From [Clostridium] asparagiforme DSM 15981 (GTDB lineage Bacteria > Bacillota > Clostridia > Lachnospirales > Lachnospiraceae): a DNA stretch of 64,000 nt. Each line of letters opens with the position of its first letter. Within the stretch, counting starts at the first letter, position 1. The DNA lies in assembly GCA_025149125.1 (NCBI GenBank), contig CP102272.1, positions 3,782,001 to 3,846,000 of the forward strand, read 5' to 3'. Shown here piece by piece: positions 1-8,145 of this stretch. Under the pieces are notes generated by a model. That model made no database searches. It was not told where the DNA came from and saw only the letters and a list, made by a program, of their open reading frames with translations. Made by a program: the position numbers and the translations under genes.

Positions 1-315
1 GCCCGCCAGCTTTCGGATCACCGAGGACTGGAAGCGGAACAGGTTCTCCGGGGAGGTGATATTGTCCCCGTCCCGCACAGGCTCGCCCAGGTCCGGCTTC
101 ATGCCGGTGACGATGCGGTAAAGCAGGTTGTTGCCCGCCTTCTCGTCGGCCAGGCGGTAATACTGCTCGCCGATGGCGCTGGTCTCAGAGGTCATTTTCA
201 GAATCTCCTCATCATAAAAATGGATGCCCAGCTCCTCGGCCAGACGTTTGCCGGTCAGGCGTCCGCCGCTGCCGTACTGCCGTTCAACTGTGATCACAAA
301 ATGTTTTTTGTTCAT
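1..315 (-). CDS. Cytidylate kinase-like family protein, N-terminal part (cut by window edge)
   Basis: The minus-strand reading frame opens with ATG at 313-315 and runs without a stop off the left edge, giving 105 residues. It starts MNKKHFVITVERQYGSGG, where the glycine-rich stretch after the first beta strand is the P-loop-like start of the cytidylate-kinase-like (Cytidylate_kin2) family. A typical member is about 200 residues, so roughly half is present. These proteins resemble CMP kinase but their substrate is largely untested. The next gene upstream on this strand (nicotinamidase) ends 37 bases before the start, so the two may be co-transcribed. The family call rests on the N-terminus only. 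Confidence 0.75.
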   Translation of the reverse strand, partial: MNKKHFVITVERQYGSGGRLTGKRLAEELGIHFYDEEILKMTSETSAIGEQYYRLADEKAGNNLLYRIVTGMKPDLGEPVRDGDNITSPENLFRFQSSVIRKLAG

Positions 316-352
316 AGTATAGCCCCCTAAAATATGTTGATGGTCGACCGAT

Positions 353-865
353 CTACAGAATGTCGATCTGGCACACTTTCATTGCAGCGATTGCGTTGTC
401 GTGGCTCTCCGGGCTGACACCGGCGCAGCAGGCCGGGTCCACCGCGATGGGCGTCTCGGGCACGGCGGCCTTTAAAATCAGCGCATTGGAGATCACACAG
501 ATATCCGTACAGAGCCCGACCAGCTCCACAGACCGGTAATCGCCGCCGCGGACGTACTCGGACAGCGAATCGCTTCCAAAGGTATGTTTCTCAAAGCGCC
601 TGCCCTCGAAGGCTTTTAACGGATCGCAGAGCTCCCACCCTGCGGTGCCCTTGATACAGTGGGGAACCGGAAGCTTCCTGCCCTCCGCCGTATCCAAATA
701 GCCGTCGAAATGGGTGTCCAGCGTGAATACCACCTCGTCCCCCGCGGCCGCGTAGGCTTCGGCCTTTTTCACCACGGCCGGGACGATGGCCTGAGCCTCT
801 TTGGTCCCCAGAGCGCCGTCTATAAAATCATTCTGCATGTCCACAACTACAAGTAACCGTTTCAT
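353..865 (-). CDS. Nicotinamidase-like cysteine hydrolase (isochorismatase superfamily)
   Basis: 170 residues, the usual short length for this alpha/beta hydrolase. Nicotinamidases convert nicotinamide to nicotinate for NAD salvage in the cytoplasm. The expected catalytic triad is visible: Asp9 in VVDMQNDF, Lys72 in HCIKGT, and Cys123 in LCTDICV. Asp50 and His52 in TLDTHFD fit the metal site of PncA-type enzymes. The start has AGGAGG a few bases upstream. A related cysteine hydrolase acting on another amide cannot be excluded, but the D-x-H metal motif favours nicotinamidase. The downstream partner is the cytidylate-kinase-like gene. Confidence 0.85.
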   Translation of the reverse strand: MKRLLVVVDMQNDFIDGALGTKEAQAIVPAVVKKAEAYAAAGDEVVFTLDTHFDGYLDTAEGRKLPVPHCIKGTAGWELCDPLKAFEGRRFEKHTFGSDSLSEYVRGGDYRSVELVGLCTDICVISNALILKAAVPETPIAVDPACCAGVSPESHDNAIAAMKVCQIDIL

Positions 866-949
866 GTCGGCTTCCTCCTGTTTGATTGTTCAATTACAGT
901 CTATCACATTTCCACGGGCAATAAAAGTCATTTTATTTTAAATCGGCTC

Positions 950-978
950 TTGACAAACCGGCGGTTCTGTATTAGGAT
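950..978 (+). promoter_or_regulatory. Sigma-A type promoter of the trpXYZ T-box transcript
   Basis: TTGACA at 950-955 and TAGGAT at 973-978 are separated by exactly 17 bases. Transcription would start near 985, just before the T-box leader. Spacing and -35 match the consensus well. Confidence 0.8.
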
Positions 979-984
979 ATGGGT

Positions 985-1264
985 TAATAAAATAAACCGT
1001 TGAGAAAGAGGAGTAAGCTTCCAGACGTTTTATCACAGAGAGCCGCAGGTGGTGGGATTGCGGTATAGGACAGGCGGCTGAATGGACTTTCGAGGGCGGT
1101 CCTGAACGGACGAACGTCTCTGTATGGACCGACGGATTCCGCAACCGTTAATCGTGCGGCGCATATGTTTGTATGTGTAGAGTGGACTGTTTAGTCAATA
1201 TTGAGTGGCACCGCGGATTTTATTCGTCTCAATCGCAGCATCGGCTGTGATTGGGACTTTTTTT
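985..1264 (+). promoter_or_regulatory. T-box riboswitch leader, tryptophan specifier (UGG)
   Basis: The roughly 280-base leader has the landmarks of a T-box. The AGAGAG motif of stem I is at 1037-1042. A specifier loop reads GAA-TGG-A at 1080-1086. The conserved T-box sequence GAGTGGCACCGCGG lies at 1203-1216, followed by an intrinsic terminator. The specifier triplet TGG (1083-1085) codes for tryptophan, so uncharged tRNA-Trp should stabilise the antiterminator and switch on the downstream genes. These genes look like the trpXYZ tryptophan transporter, which independently supports the specifier reading. The exact fold of stems II/III was not modelled. Confidence 0.92.
1226..1264 (+). terminator. 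T-box regulated intrinsic terminator
   Basis: GTCTCAATCGCAG at 1226-1238 pairs with the GGCTGTGATTGGGAC arm ending at 1256, with a short loop, and is followed by seven T residues. It lies directly downstream of the T-box motif, where the competing terminator is expected. Confidence 0.88.
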
Positions 1265-1372
1265 GTGCGCACAACCCATCCCGGCCCGCTCCGCTCCCCT
1301 TTACCTCTGCAAATCAAACGGCATTTTATTACGAACCATACACATATTTCATGGAATGAGGAGGAAACTATT

Positions 1373-2482
1373 ATGAAAAAGTCAATCGCAATTCTCTTAA
1401 CCGCCGCTCTGGGAGCTTCCCTGCTGACCGGCTGTGTGACCAAGGCCACGGACGAGGCCACCACCGCTGCCGCCGACACCACGGCCGTGACCGAGACCGC
1501 CACGGAGGCGGACACCGCGGCTGAGACCGAGAAAGAGACAGAGACAACGGCGGAGGCCAAGGCGGACGGCTACATCATCGGAATCGGACAGTTCGCGGAG
1601 CACGGCTCCCTGGACAACTGCCGCGAGGGTTTTATCCTGGGCTTAAAGGAAGCGGGAATCGAGGAGGGCAAGAACCTGACCATTCTCTATGAGAACTCCC
1701 AGGCGGACGGCGGCACGGCCAGCCAGATCGCCACCACCTTCGCAGGCAAACAGGTGGACCTGATGTGCGGCATCGCCACCCCCATGGCTCAGGCCGAGTA
1801 CGGCGTGGCCAAGAAATCCGGTATCCCCGTAATCTTCACCGCCGTCACCGATCCGGTGGCCGCCGAGCTTGCCACTGCGGACGGAACGCCCGTGGGCGAG
1901 ATCACCGGCACTAGCGACAAACTGCCGGTGGAAGCCCAGCTGAAAATGATCCGCGAGATTCTGCCCGATGCCAAGACCATCGGTATCATGTACACCACCA
2001 GCGAGGTGAACTCCGAGTCCACCATCGCCGAGTACAAGGCGCTGGCTCCGTCCTACGGCTTTGAGATCGTGGAGTCCGGCATCTCCGCCTCCAGCGACAT
2101 CCCCCTGGCCGCCGACGCGCTGCTGGGCAAGGTGGACTGCATGACCAACCTGACCGACAACACCGTGGTGGCTTCCCTGCCCGTGATTCTGGATAAAGCC
2201 AACGCCAAAAACATCCCCGTGTTCGGCAGCGAGATCGAGCAGGTAAAAATCGGCTGTCTGGCAGCCATGGGGCTGGACTACATTGAGCTTGGCAAGCAGA
2301 CCGGACTGATGGCCGCCCAGGTGTTAAAGGGCGAGGCCAAGGCCAGCGAGCTTAAATACGAGATTTTAAAAGAGGCCGCGTTCTACGGCAACACCAAGGT
2401 CGCTGAGAACCTGGGAGTCACCCTCCCCGACAGCCTGACCGGGGAAGCCGCTGAAATGTTCGACACAATCAGCACACAGTAA
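1373..2482 (+). CDS. trpX: Tryptophan ABC transporter substrate-binding lipoprotein
   Basis: 369 residues from ATG 1373, chosen because GAGGAGGAAA lies just upstream. The frame stays open further 5' but that part lies in the riboswitch. The N-terminus MKKSIAILL...LLTGC is a lipoprotein signal with the lipid-attached Cys21. A Thr/Glu/Ala-rich linker of about 40 residues follows, then a periplasmic-binding-like fold of the ABC_sub_bind (COG2984) family. In streptococci and other Firmicutes this family with its two partners forms TrpXYZ, a tryptophan importer under T-box control. The first gene of a three-gene operon; the ligand is inferred from the Trp T-box. Confidence 0.85.
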   Translation: MKKSIAILLTAALGASLLTGCVTKATDEATTAAADTTAVTETATEADTAAETEKETETTAEAKADGYIIGIGQFAEHGSLDNCREGFILGLKEAGIEEGKNLTILYENSQADGGTASQIATTFAGKQVDLMCGIATPMAQAEYGVAKKSGIPVIFTAVTDPVAAELATADGTPVGEITGTSDKLPVEAQLKMIREILPDAKTIGIMYTTSEVNSESTIAEYKALAPSYGFEIVESGISASSDIPLAADALLGKVDCMTNLTDNTVVASLPVILDKANAKNIPVFGSEIEQVKIGCLAAMGLDYIELGKQTGLMAAQVLKGEAKASELKYEILKEAAFYGNTKVAENLGVTLPDSLTGEAAEMFDTISTQ

Positions 2483-2507
2483 GATACAACCTTGACGGAG
2501 GACGATC

Positions 2508-3452
2508 ATGTTAACCATATTACTCGGTATTTTGGAAGAAGGCCTGGTATACGCCATCATGGCGCTGGGCGTATACATCACCTACAAAATCCTGGATTTT
2601 CCGGATTTGTCCGTGGACGGCACGTTTCCCCTGGGGGCTGCGCTGACCGCAGCGGGCATCGCAAACGGGCTTCCCTTTGTGGGAAAGATCTCCCCTATCG
2701 CCGCCCTGTTCATCTCCTTTTTCGTGGGCGCGCTGGCGGGCTGCTGTACCGGACTTATCCATGTGAAGCTGAAGGTACGGGACTTACTCTCCGGAATCAT
2801 CGTCATGACCGCCCTCTACTCCATCAACCTGCGGATTGCGGGAAAGGCCAACCTGCCGATATTCAGCCAGGAAACCATTTTCGCCAACGAATTTCTGGAA
2901 AAACAGGTTCCTGAGGCCTTAAAGCCCTACACAGTGGCGCTGATCCTTCTGCTCATCGTAGCGGTCTGCAAGGTGCTTTTAGACCTCTATCTGAAAACCC
3001 GCTCCGGCTATCTGCTGCGGGCGGTGGGCGACAACGACGTGCTGGTGACTTCTTTGGCCAAGGACAAGGGCATGGTGAAAATCGTAGGCCTGGCCATCGC
3101 CAACGGCTTCGCCGCTCTGGCGGGCAGCGTGTACTGCCAGCAGAAGGGATTTTTCGAAATCTCCACGGGCACCGGCACCATTGTCATCGGCCTGGCAAAC
3201 GTAATCATCGGAACCCAGCTGTTTAAGCGGTTCGGCTTTGTAAAGGGCACCACCGCTGTAATCGCCGGTTCCATTCTCTATAAAGCCTGCGTATCTCTGG
3301 CCTTAAATCTGGGCGGCCAGTACCGCCTGGGGGACTATATCGTCTCCATCCCCATCACGGCCTCGGATTTGAAGCTGATTACATCCATCCTCTTCCTGGT
3401 TATCCTGCTGGCCAGCACAGACAGACGAAAGAAGGTGAAGAGCCATGCTTGA
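2508..3452 (+). CDS. trpY: Tryptophan ABC transporter permease
   Basis: 314 residues, strongly hydrophobic with about eight to ten membrane segments, of the BPD_transp_2-like COG4120 type that pairs with COG2984 binding proteins. It begins 25 bases after trpX with a GGAGG site, and its last 8 bases overlap trpZ, indicating translational coupling. It would form the membrane channel of the importer. The substrate is inferred from the UGG T-box in front of the operon, not from the permease itself. Confidence 0.85.
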   Translation: MLTILLGILEEGLVYAIMALGVYITYKILDFPDLSVDGTFPLGAALTAAGIANGLPFVGKISPIAALFISFFVGALAGCCTGLIHVKLKVRDLLSGIIVMTALYSINLRIAGKANLPIFSQETIFANEFLEKQVPEALKPYTVALILLLIVAVCKVLLDLYLKTRSGYLLRAVGDNDVLVTSLAKDKGMVKIVGLAIANGFAALAGSVYCQQKGFFEISTGTGTIVIGLANVIIGTQLFKRFGFVKGTTAVIAGSILYKACVSLALNLGGQYRLGDYIVSIPITASDLKLITSILFLVILLASTDRRKKVKSHA

Positions 3453-4218
3453 GCTGAAGCACATCAATAAATACTACAACGCCGGTACGGTCAATGAAAT
3501 GTGCCTGTTCGACGACTTCTCCCTGACCGTGAAGGACCACCAGTTCGTCTCCGTGGTGGGAAGCAACGGCTCGGGCAAGACCTCCATGCTGAACCTGATC
3601 TGCGGCAGCATCCCCCTGGACGACGGGCGCATCCTGATCAGCGGCCAGGACATCACCCGCATGCCGGAGTACAAGCGCCAGCGGCGCATCGGGCGGGTGT
3701 ACCAGAACCCGGCCATGGGCACCTGCCCCAGCATGACCATTCTGGAGAACATGTCCCTGGCCGACAACAAGGGCAAGGCCTTCAATCTGCGCAGGGGAAC
3801 CAACCGCCAGCGCATCGATTTTTATCGGGAGAGCCTGCGGACCCTGGGTCTGGGCCTGGAGGACAAGATGGAGGTAAAGGTAGGCGTGCTCTCCGGCGGC
3901 CAGCGTCAGGCCATGGCGCTGCTCATGTCCACCATGACCCCTATCGAATTCCTGATCCTGGACGAACACACCGCAGCACTGGACCCAAAGACCGCCGAGA
4001 CGATCATGGAACTCACGGATAAGGTGGTCCGGGAGAAGAATCTGACCACCATCATGGTCACCCACAACCTGCGCTATGCCGTGGAATACGGAGACCGTTT
4101 GATGATGATGCACCAGGGCAACGTGGTGATCGACAAGGAAGGGGAGGAAAAACAGGCCCTGGATATCGACGATATTTTGAAGAAATTTAATGAGATCAGT
4201 ATTGAGTGCGGGAACTGA
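3445..4218 (+). CDS. trpZ: Tryptophan ABC transporter ATP-binding protein
   Basis: 257 residues, a normal single-domain ABC ATPase. It shows Walker A (GSNGSGKTS), the signature LSGGQRQA, Walker B (EFLILDEHTAALD) and the switch histidine in MVTHN. Family COG1101 is the usual partner of COG2984/COG4120 transporters. The start overlaps the permease end, and a strong terminator follows the stop, so the operon is exactly trpXYZ. Confidence 0.88.
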   Translation: MLELKHINKYYNAGTVNEMCLFDDFSLTVKDHQFVSVVGSNGSGKTSMLNLICGSIPLDDGRILISGQDITRMPEYKRQRRIGRVYQNPAMGTCPSMTILENMSLADNKGKAFNLRRGTNRQRIDFYRESLRTLGLGLEDKMEVKVGVLSGGQRQAMALLMSTMTPIEFLILDEHTAALDPKTAETIMELTDKVVREKNLTTIMVTHNLRYAVEYGDRLMMMHQGNVVIDKEGEEKQALDIDDILKKFNEISIECGN

Positions 4219-4249
4219 CGGACAGGTAGAACGCCTGACCGGAAAAATG

Positions 4250-4292
4250 CGGCGCGGGAGTTGGTGTGAATGACTCCCGCGCCGTATTTTTA
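4250..4292 (+). terminator. Intrinsic terminator of trpXYZ
   Basis: CGGCGCGGGAGT at 4250-4261 pairs with ACTCCCGCGCCG at 4273-4284 with an 11-base loop, followed by TATTTTTATT. It lies 31 bases after the trpZ stop. Confidence 0.88.
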
Positions 4293-4322
4293 TTGAATGT
4301 AACGGGCCGCCGGCGCTTGATC

Positions 4323-5816
4323 TTAAAATCCCACCACCTGCCCGTCTGCGGCTTTTATGGACACCAGCAGATTCCGCTTTTTGGCATACTCCCGCAGGAG
4401 ACTGTCATTTTCCAGTTTATCCCAGTTCTGATCCGTGATCACCACGTCCCCATAAAAGCTCCACACCGGCTCCAGCCGCCCCCGGTCGGTGGTGTTTCCC
4501 TGGTCAACCTCATAGGTAAGGAGGTACTCCAGCCTGACCTCCGACACCAATATATAGGTGCGGGGTTCAGGGGATATCGGGAGCAGCATGTAGGGCTGGG
4601 TACTTTCGGTCTCCCATTCCGACACAGCGCCGTCCGCGGCCTGGAGTTGGGCTTCATTACCGGCTTTGGCCTTGGTCTTGCCGCTGTCCGCGGCCTGGAG
4701 CTGGCTTTTATCCCCGGCTTTAACCTTGGTCTTGCCGCTCTCTGTCTCCTGGAGCTGGCTCTCCTCATCCGCGCCGGGAATCCCCGGCTTACTCTGCTCA
4801 AAATATGTCTTGGCGTACTGTTCAAAAATCTGAGTGACGGCTGAGAACGGCAGCAAAAAGCCTTCCTCCTCCCGCTCCTTCACCACGGTTCCCCGGTTGA
4901 TATCCTTAAGCTCCACCAGCTCCCCGTCCTGGGCGTAGACGAATTCCACGTACTGGCTCAGGGCCGGACCCATGCCCCAGGCGGCCCCGCCGCCGGAGGG
5001 CTCCGGTATCCCGTCCACATTCCGGCAGTAGCTCAGTTTCAAACCATACCGGCCGTCCGGGACCCACTTGTAATCCATGGATCTGGACAGAGCCCGCCAC
5101 TGGCTGCTTCTCAGCTCAAAATGCTCCAGGCCCAGGCCGGCCAGGATTTTCTCCGCCTTTTTTTGCATTTCCCCCTCAATCTGTTCCCGCTCCTGCGCGC
5201 TGAGCGTCATATCCGAGAGGTCCGTGGCATCAAAGCTGTCCCCGCTGCCGTGGGAGAGCTGGCGCTGGTTCAGCCAGATGAGCGGCGTCTCGCCGCCGGG
5301 CCCCTTGCTGAAGGACACGAAGTAGCGGTCGTCCTTTGATGTACAGCTGTTGAGGTCCGTGTTCTGTTCCGGCGGATATTGGTTCTCATTCCACTGGATT
5401 CCCTCTGCCTCGGACACCACTTCCTTAAACCGGGCGAAATCCTCGTCCGTATAAGGCATTTCCCGCTCCACCCGCAGCACGGGCGCGGCGTACACCTCCG
5501 GCACCTTCACCGCAGCGTCGGCCTCCAGCCTCATGGTTTCACCGATCAGCTTCGTCTCGTAGCGGGCCGGCGCCTCCGTCTGCTCCGCCAGGCGTTTCTC
5601 CGGCTCCTCCGCGTCTGTGCCCTCTGTCTCCCCCCCGGCGTCGGATATCTCCTTGCCGCCCTGGGGCTGTTCCGCCTGGGATGTGCGCTCTGCGATCACC
5701 GGCTCCCCCTGCTGCGAAGAACAGCCTGTCTGCGCTGCCAGAATGGCGGCAGCGCACAAAACCAGCCCTGCCGGGAGGCAGAAACGCCTCCAGTTCCCAC
5801 GATTCTCCTTGTCCAT
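4323..5816 (-). CDS. Predicted lipoprotein of a two-component operon, function unknown
   Basis: 497 residues from the ATG at 5816. An AAAGGAG site lies 11 bases upstream; another ATG at 5825 is only 2 bases from that site and is less likely. The N-terminus has a basic start, a hydrophobic stretch and AAQTGCSS, a somewhat weak lipobox. A Glu/Gln-rich linker follows, then a long body with no motif I can assign with certainty; it could belong to the DUF6034-type clostridial lipoproteins. An 18-residue in-frame repeat lies about two thirds along. It is the last gene after a response regulator and histidine kinase, so it may be a sensory or target protein of that system. Confidence 0.6.
   Translation of the reverse strand: MDKENRGNWRRFCLPAGLVLCAAAILAAQTGCSSQQGEPVIAERTSQAEQPQGGKEISDAGGETEGTDAEEPEKRLAEQTEAPARYETKLIGETMRLEADAAVKVPEVYAAPVLRVEREMPYTDEDFARFKEVVSEAEGIQWNENQYPPEQNTDLNSCTSKDDRYFVSFSKGPGGETPLIWLNQRQLSHGSGDSFDATDLSDMTLSAQEREQIEGEMQKKAEKILAGLGLEHFELRSSQWRALSRSMDYKWVPDGRYGLKLSYCRNVDGIPEPSGGGAAWGMGPALSQYVEFVYAQDGELVELKDINRGTVVKEREEEGFLLPFSAVTQIFEQYAKTYFEQSKPGIPGADEESQLQETESGKTKVKAGDKSQLQAADSGKTKAKAGNEAQLQAADGAVSEWETESTQPYMLLPISPEPRTYILVSEVRLEYLLTYEVDQGNTTDRGRLEPVWSFYGDVVITDQNWDKLENDSLLREYAKKRNLLVSIKAADGQVVGF
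4636..4770. repeat. 54-bp in-frame tandem repeat inside the lipoprotein gene
   Basis: Unit 1 is 4636-4689, unit 2 is 4690-4743, and a half unit runs to 4770. Each unit encodes 18 residues of the pattern SQLQ-x-x-SGKTK-x-KAG-x-x. The copies differ at several bases, so the array is not brand new, but a multiple of three keeps the frame and would allow copy-number change. The repeat probably forms a flexible, charged linker. Confidence 0.85.
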
Positions 5817-5972
5817 CTTTGTCATAGCTCCTTTCCCGGAAACCGCTTCCTGCCCGGTTTCCGCTCCTGATGACCCCATGATAACAGACCTGGTCCGCAA
5901 AGAAATCACCGGCATGTAAAATAGTTGTAAAAACCGCATTTCTGCCGTTTCCCGGCGCTCCCATTCCCTCTT

Positions 5973-7313
5973 TTAAGGAAATGTAACCGCCACCCGCGTC
6001 CCCTCCCCCACCTTGCTCTCGATCTCCATGGTTCCCCCGTGGAGCTGCACGATGCGCTGTCCCAGGGCCAGCCCCAGGCCGGAGCCGCCCTCGCCGCGGC
6101 TGCGGGACTTGTCCGCCATATAAAATGCCTCCGTCACATGAGGCAGGTCCTTCTCCGGGATTCCGCAGCCCTTGTCCTCCACCGTCACCGTCCGCCCGCG
6201 GGCGCTCACAAGCACCTCCCCGCCCGGGTCGGAGGCCTTGCAGCCGTTGTGAACCAGATTGACAAACAGGCTGCACAACAGCTCCCGGTCGCCCAGAATC
6301 CGCATGTCCTCCGGAAGCTCCACCCGCAGAGTCACGTCCCTGGCAGCAGGCAGCGCCCTCGTCTCCTCCCGCACCTGCTCCAGCAGGTCTCTCAGGGACA
6401 GCTCTTCCCTCCGGATGGCCTCATTCTCATACATTCCCACCAACGCCAACAGCTTGGCGCTCATCTGCTCCATGCGCACGCCTGCGCTGTGGATGTTTTG
6501 CAGCGCCTGCTTTTTCTGCCGCTCCGAAAGACGCACGCTTAGCAGGCTTTCCGAGTACCCCATGATGGAAGTCACCGGCGTTTTCATCTCGTGGGCCAGA
6601 GCGCCTAACAGCAGCTCCAGGTTCTCCACCTGCTCCTCCACCTGCTCCGACATACGGTTAAACGCCTCCCCCACCTGGGCGATCTCGTCCCGCCCTCGCA
6701 CCTTCACCTTGCTGCCCAACTCCCCGCAGCTGATGGCGGCCGCCGCCTGGCGCAGCTCCTCCAGGGACTTTAAGGCCCGTCCAAGGCACAGGGCGAAGAT
6801 CACGGCCGCTGCCAGGGAAACGCCGCCGAACACAGCCAAATACAGCCCTGCCTGCCGCTCCAGCAGCTCCCAGGAATCCGAGATGTCCCGGGCCGCCAGC
6901 ACCTCGAAGCCCTCCGGGTATTCCAGCGCCCGGCGCAGCAGCAGGATGTGTTTTCCGCCCAGCTCCTGAACCATGTACTCTCCCTTCAGGCCGCTTAGGT
7001 TTACGATCTCGTAATCGGTCTGATTGGCGATGCACACGCCGTCCTTGATCAGCGCGTAGCCGCTCTGGTAACAGCGGCCGAACTGATACTTCAAATACGC
7101 GTCCCGGGCGATCTCACCCATGTTCCCGAAGTCCTCCCGGGTTCCCACCTGCCGGAAGGCCCGCCCTGCGATCCGCAGCTTTTCCCGCTCGCTCTCCACC
7201 TGCACCGACAGGCTGTACTCCTTAAGGCGCGCGATAGAAAAGGCCGCGCAGGCGCCCATGGAGACCGCCAGGATGAAAAATACCAGCAGCACCAGTTTCG
7301 TTTTCAGTTTCAT
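5973..7313 (-). CDS. Sensor histidine kinase
   Basis: 446 residues. Membrane segments at about 5-27 and 157-179 flank a roughly 125-residue extracellular sensor region. A HAMP region (about 180-232) follows, then HisKA with the phospho-accepting His241 in ALAHEMKTPVTS. The ATPase domain shows NLVHNGCKAS (N box), DKGCGIP (G1) and GSGLGLAL (G2). The start overlaps the response regulator stop by 4 bases (ATGA), so the two are translationally coupled. The signal is unknown. Confidence 0.92.
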   Translation of the reverse strand: MKLKTKLVLLVFFILAVSMGACAAFSIARLKEYSLSVQVESEREKLRIAGRAFRQVGTREDFGNMGEIARDAYLKYQFGRCYQSGYALIKDGVCIANQTDYEIVNLSGLKGEYMVQELGGKHILLLRRALEYPEGFEVLAARDISDSWELLERQAGLYLAVFGGVSLAAAVIFALCLGRALKSLEELRQAAAAISCGELGSKVKVRGRDEIAQVGEAFNRMSEQVEEQVENLELLLGALAHEMKTPVTSIMGYSESLLSVRLSERQKKQALQNIHSAGVRMEQMSAKLLALVGMYENEAIRREELSLRDLLEQVREETRALPAARDVTLRVELPEDMRILGDRELLCSLFVNLVHNGCKASDPGGEVLVSARGRTVTVEDKGCGIPEKDLPHVTEAFYMADKSRSRGEGGSGLGLALGQRIVQLHGGTMEIESKVGEGTRVAVTFP

Positions 7314-7984
7314 AGGCCGTCGTCCTCAAACATGTATCCCGCCTTGGGGATCGTCTTGATCGCCCCGGCGCTTTTCAGTTTCTTGCGCAGCTTGGCCACA
7401 TGGACGTCCACGGTCCTGGTCTCCCCGTAGAAGTCGCTGCCCCAGACCAGGTCCAGCAGCCGGTCCCTGCCCAGCACCACGTTCCGGTTTTTCAGGAACA
7501 CCGTCAGCAGGCCGAACTCCATGGGCTTTAGGTCCACCTCGGCTCCCCCTTCCCAGACGCGGTGCATATTTAAGTCCACCACCAGATCGCCATAACAGAG
7601 CTCCGGCTTCATTTTCCCGGTCCGCTCCAGCACTTTTTCCATGCGGACCAGCAGCTCCAGCACCTCAAAGGGCTTGACAATATAATCCTCCGCTCCCAGC
7701 TTTAGCCCCCGCACCTTGGACGTCACGTCGGCCTTTGCCGTCAGGTAGATCACCGGAATGTGTTTTCCCTGAAACAGTTCCATCAGCGCAAAGCCGTCCA
7801 TCCCCGGCAGCATGATATCCACCAGGGCCAGGTCCGCGGCCTCCTGTCCCTGTTCCCGCAGAAGCCCGGCCGTCTCGTTGCCGTCGTAAACGGCCCTCGT
7901 CTCGTAGCCCGCCGCTTCCAGATTCATGCAGATCAGATCCGAAATGATCCGCTCGTCCTCCACTACCAATATCCTGTTCTTCAC
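7310..7984 (-). CDS. OmpR/PhoB-family response regulator
   Basis: 224 residues, the normal length for this family, counted from the GTG at 7984, which has GGGAGG six bases upstream. Longer starts would add an unrelated extension. The receiver domain has the acidic pair Glu9-Asp10, phospho-acceptor Asp56 in LALVDIMLP, and the conserved Lys in YLTAKAD. The C-terminal winged helix recognises DNA (LTVFLKNRNVVLGRDRLLD...TVDVHVAKLRKKL). First gene of the operon with the sensor kinase and the lipoprotein. Confidence 0.92.
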   Translation of the reverse strand: MKNRILVVEDERIISDLICMNLEAAGYETRAVYDGNETAGLLREQGQEAADLALVDIMLPGMDGFALMELFQGKHIPVIYLTAKADVTSKVRGLKLGAEDYIVKPFEVLELLVRMEKVLERTGKMKPELCYGDLVVDLNMHRVWEGGAEVDLKPMEFGLLTVFLKNRNVVLGRDRLLDLVWGSDFYGETRTVDVHVAKLRKKLKSAGAIKTIPKAGYMFEDDGL

Positions 7985-8063
7985 GCCCGTCCTCCCTGAA
8001 TGCCTTTGAGTGTTCATACGATACCTTAATTCTACCATCAAACCCACCAAAAAATCTTTACCA

Positions 8064-8111
8064 AAATGTAAAATACGGGCATCCGGCCGCTCTCGCGATT
8101 CGGATGCCCGC
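8064..8111 (-). terminator. Intrinsic terminator after the 8.1-8.8 kb lipoprotein gene
   Basis: CGGGCATCCG at 8076-8085 pairs with CGGATGCCCG at 8101-8110. In minus-strand reading it is followed by ATTTTACATTTT. It separates this gene from the two-component operon. Confidence 0.82.
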
Positions 8112-8145
8112 ATCTCTTGGGAGATAAATCCCGGGGGATCTTTGA

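Noticed and set aside
1205..1372. N-terminal extension of trpX
   Set aside because: The frame is open but runs through the riboswitch terminator; the lipoprotein signal and the GAGGAGGAAA site place the start at 1373.
1195..1603. Minus-strand low-complexity frames rich in Ala/Val/Ser
   Set aside because: Antisense to the lipoprotein linker of trpX and to the T-box leader; the repeat-like protein is an artefact of the Thr/Glu-rich linker codons.
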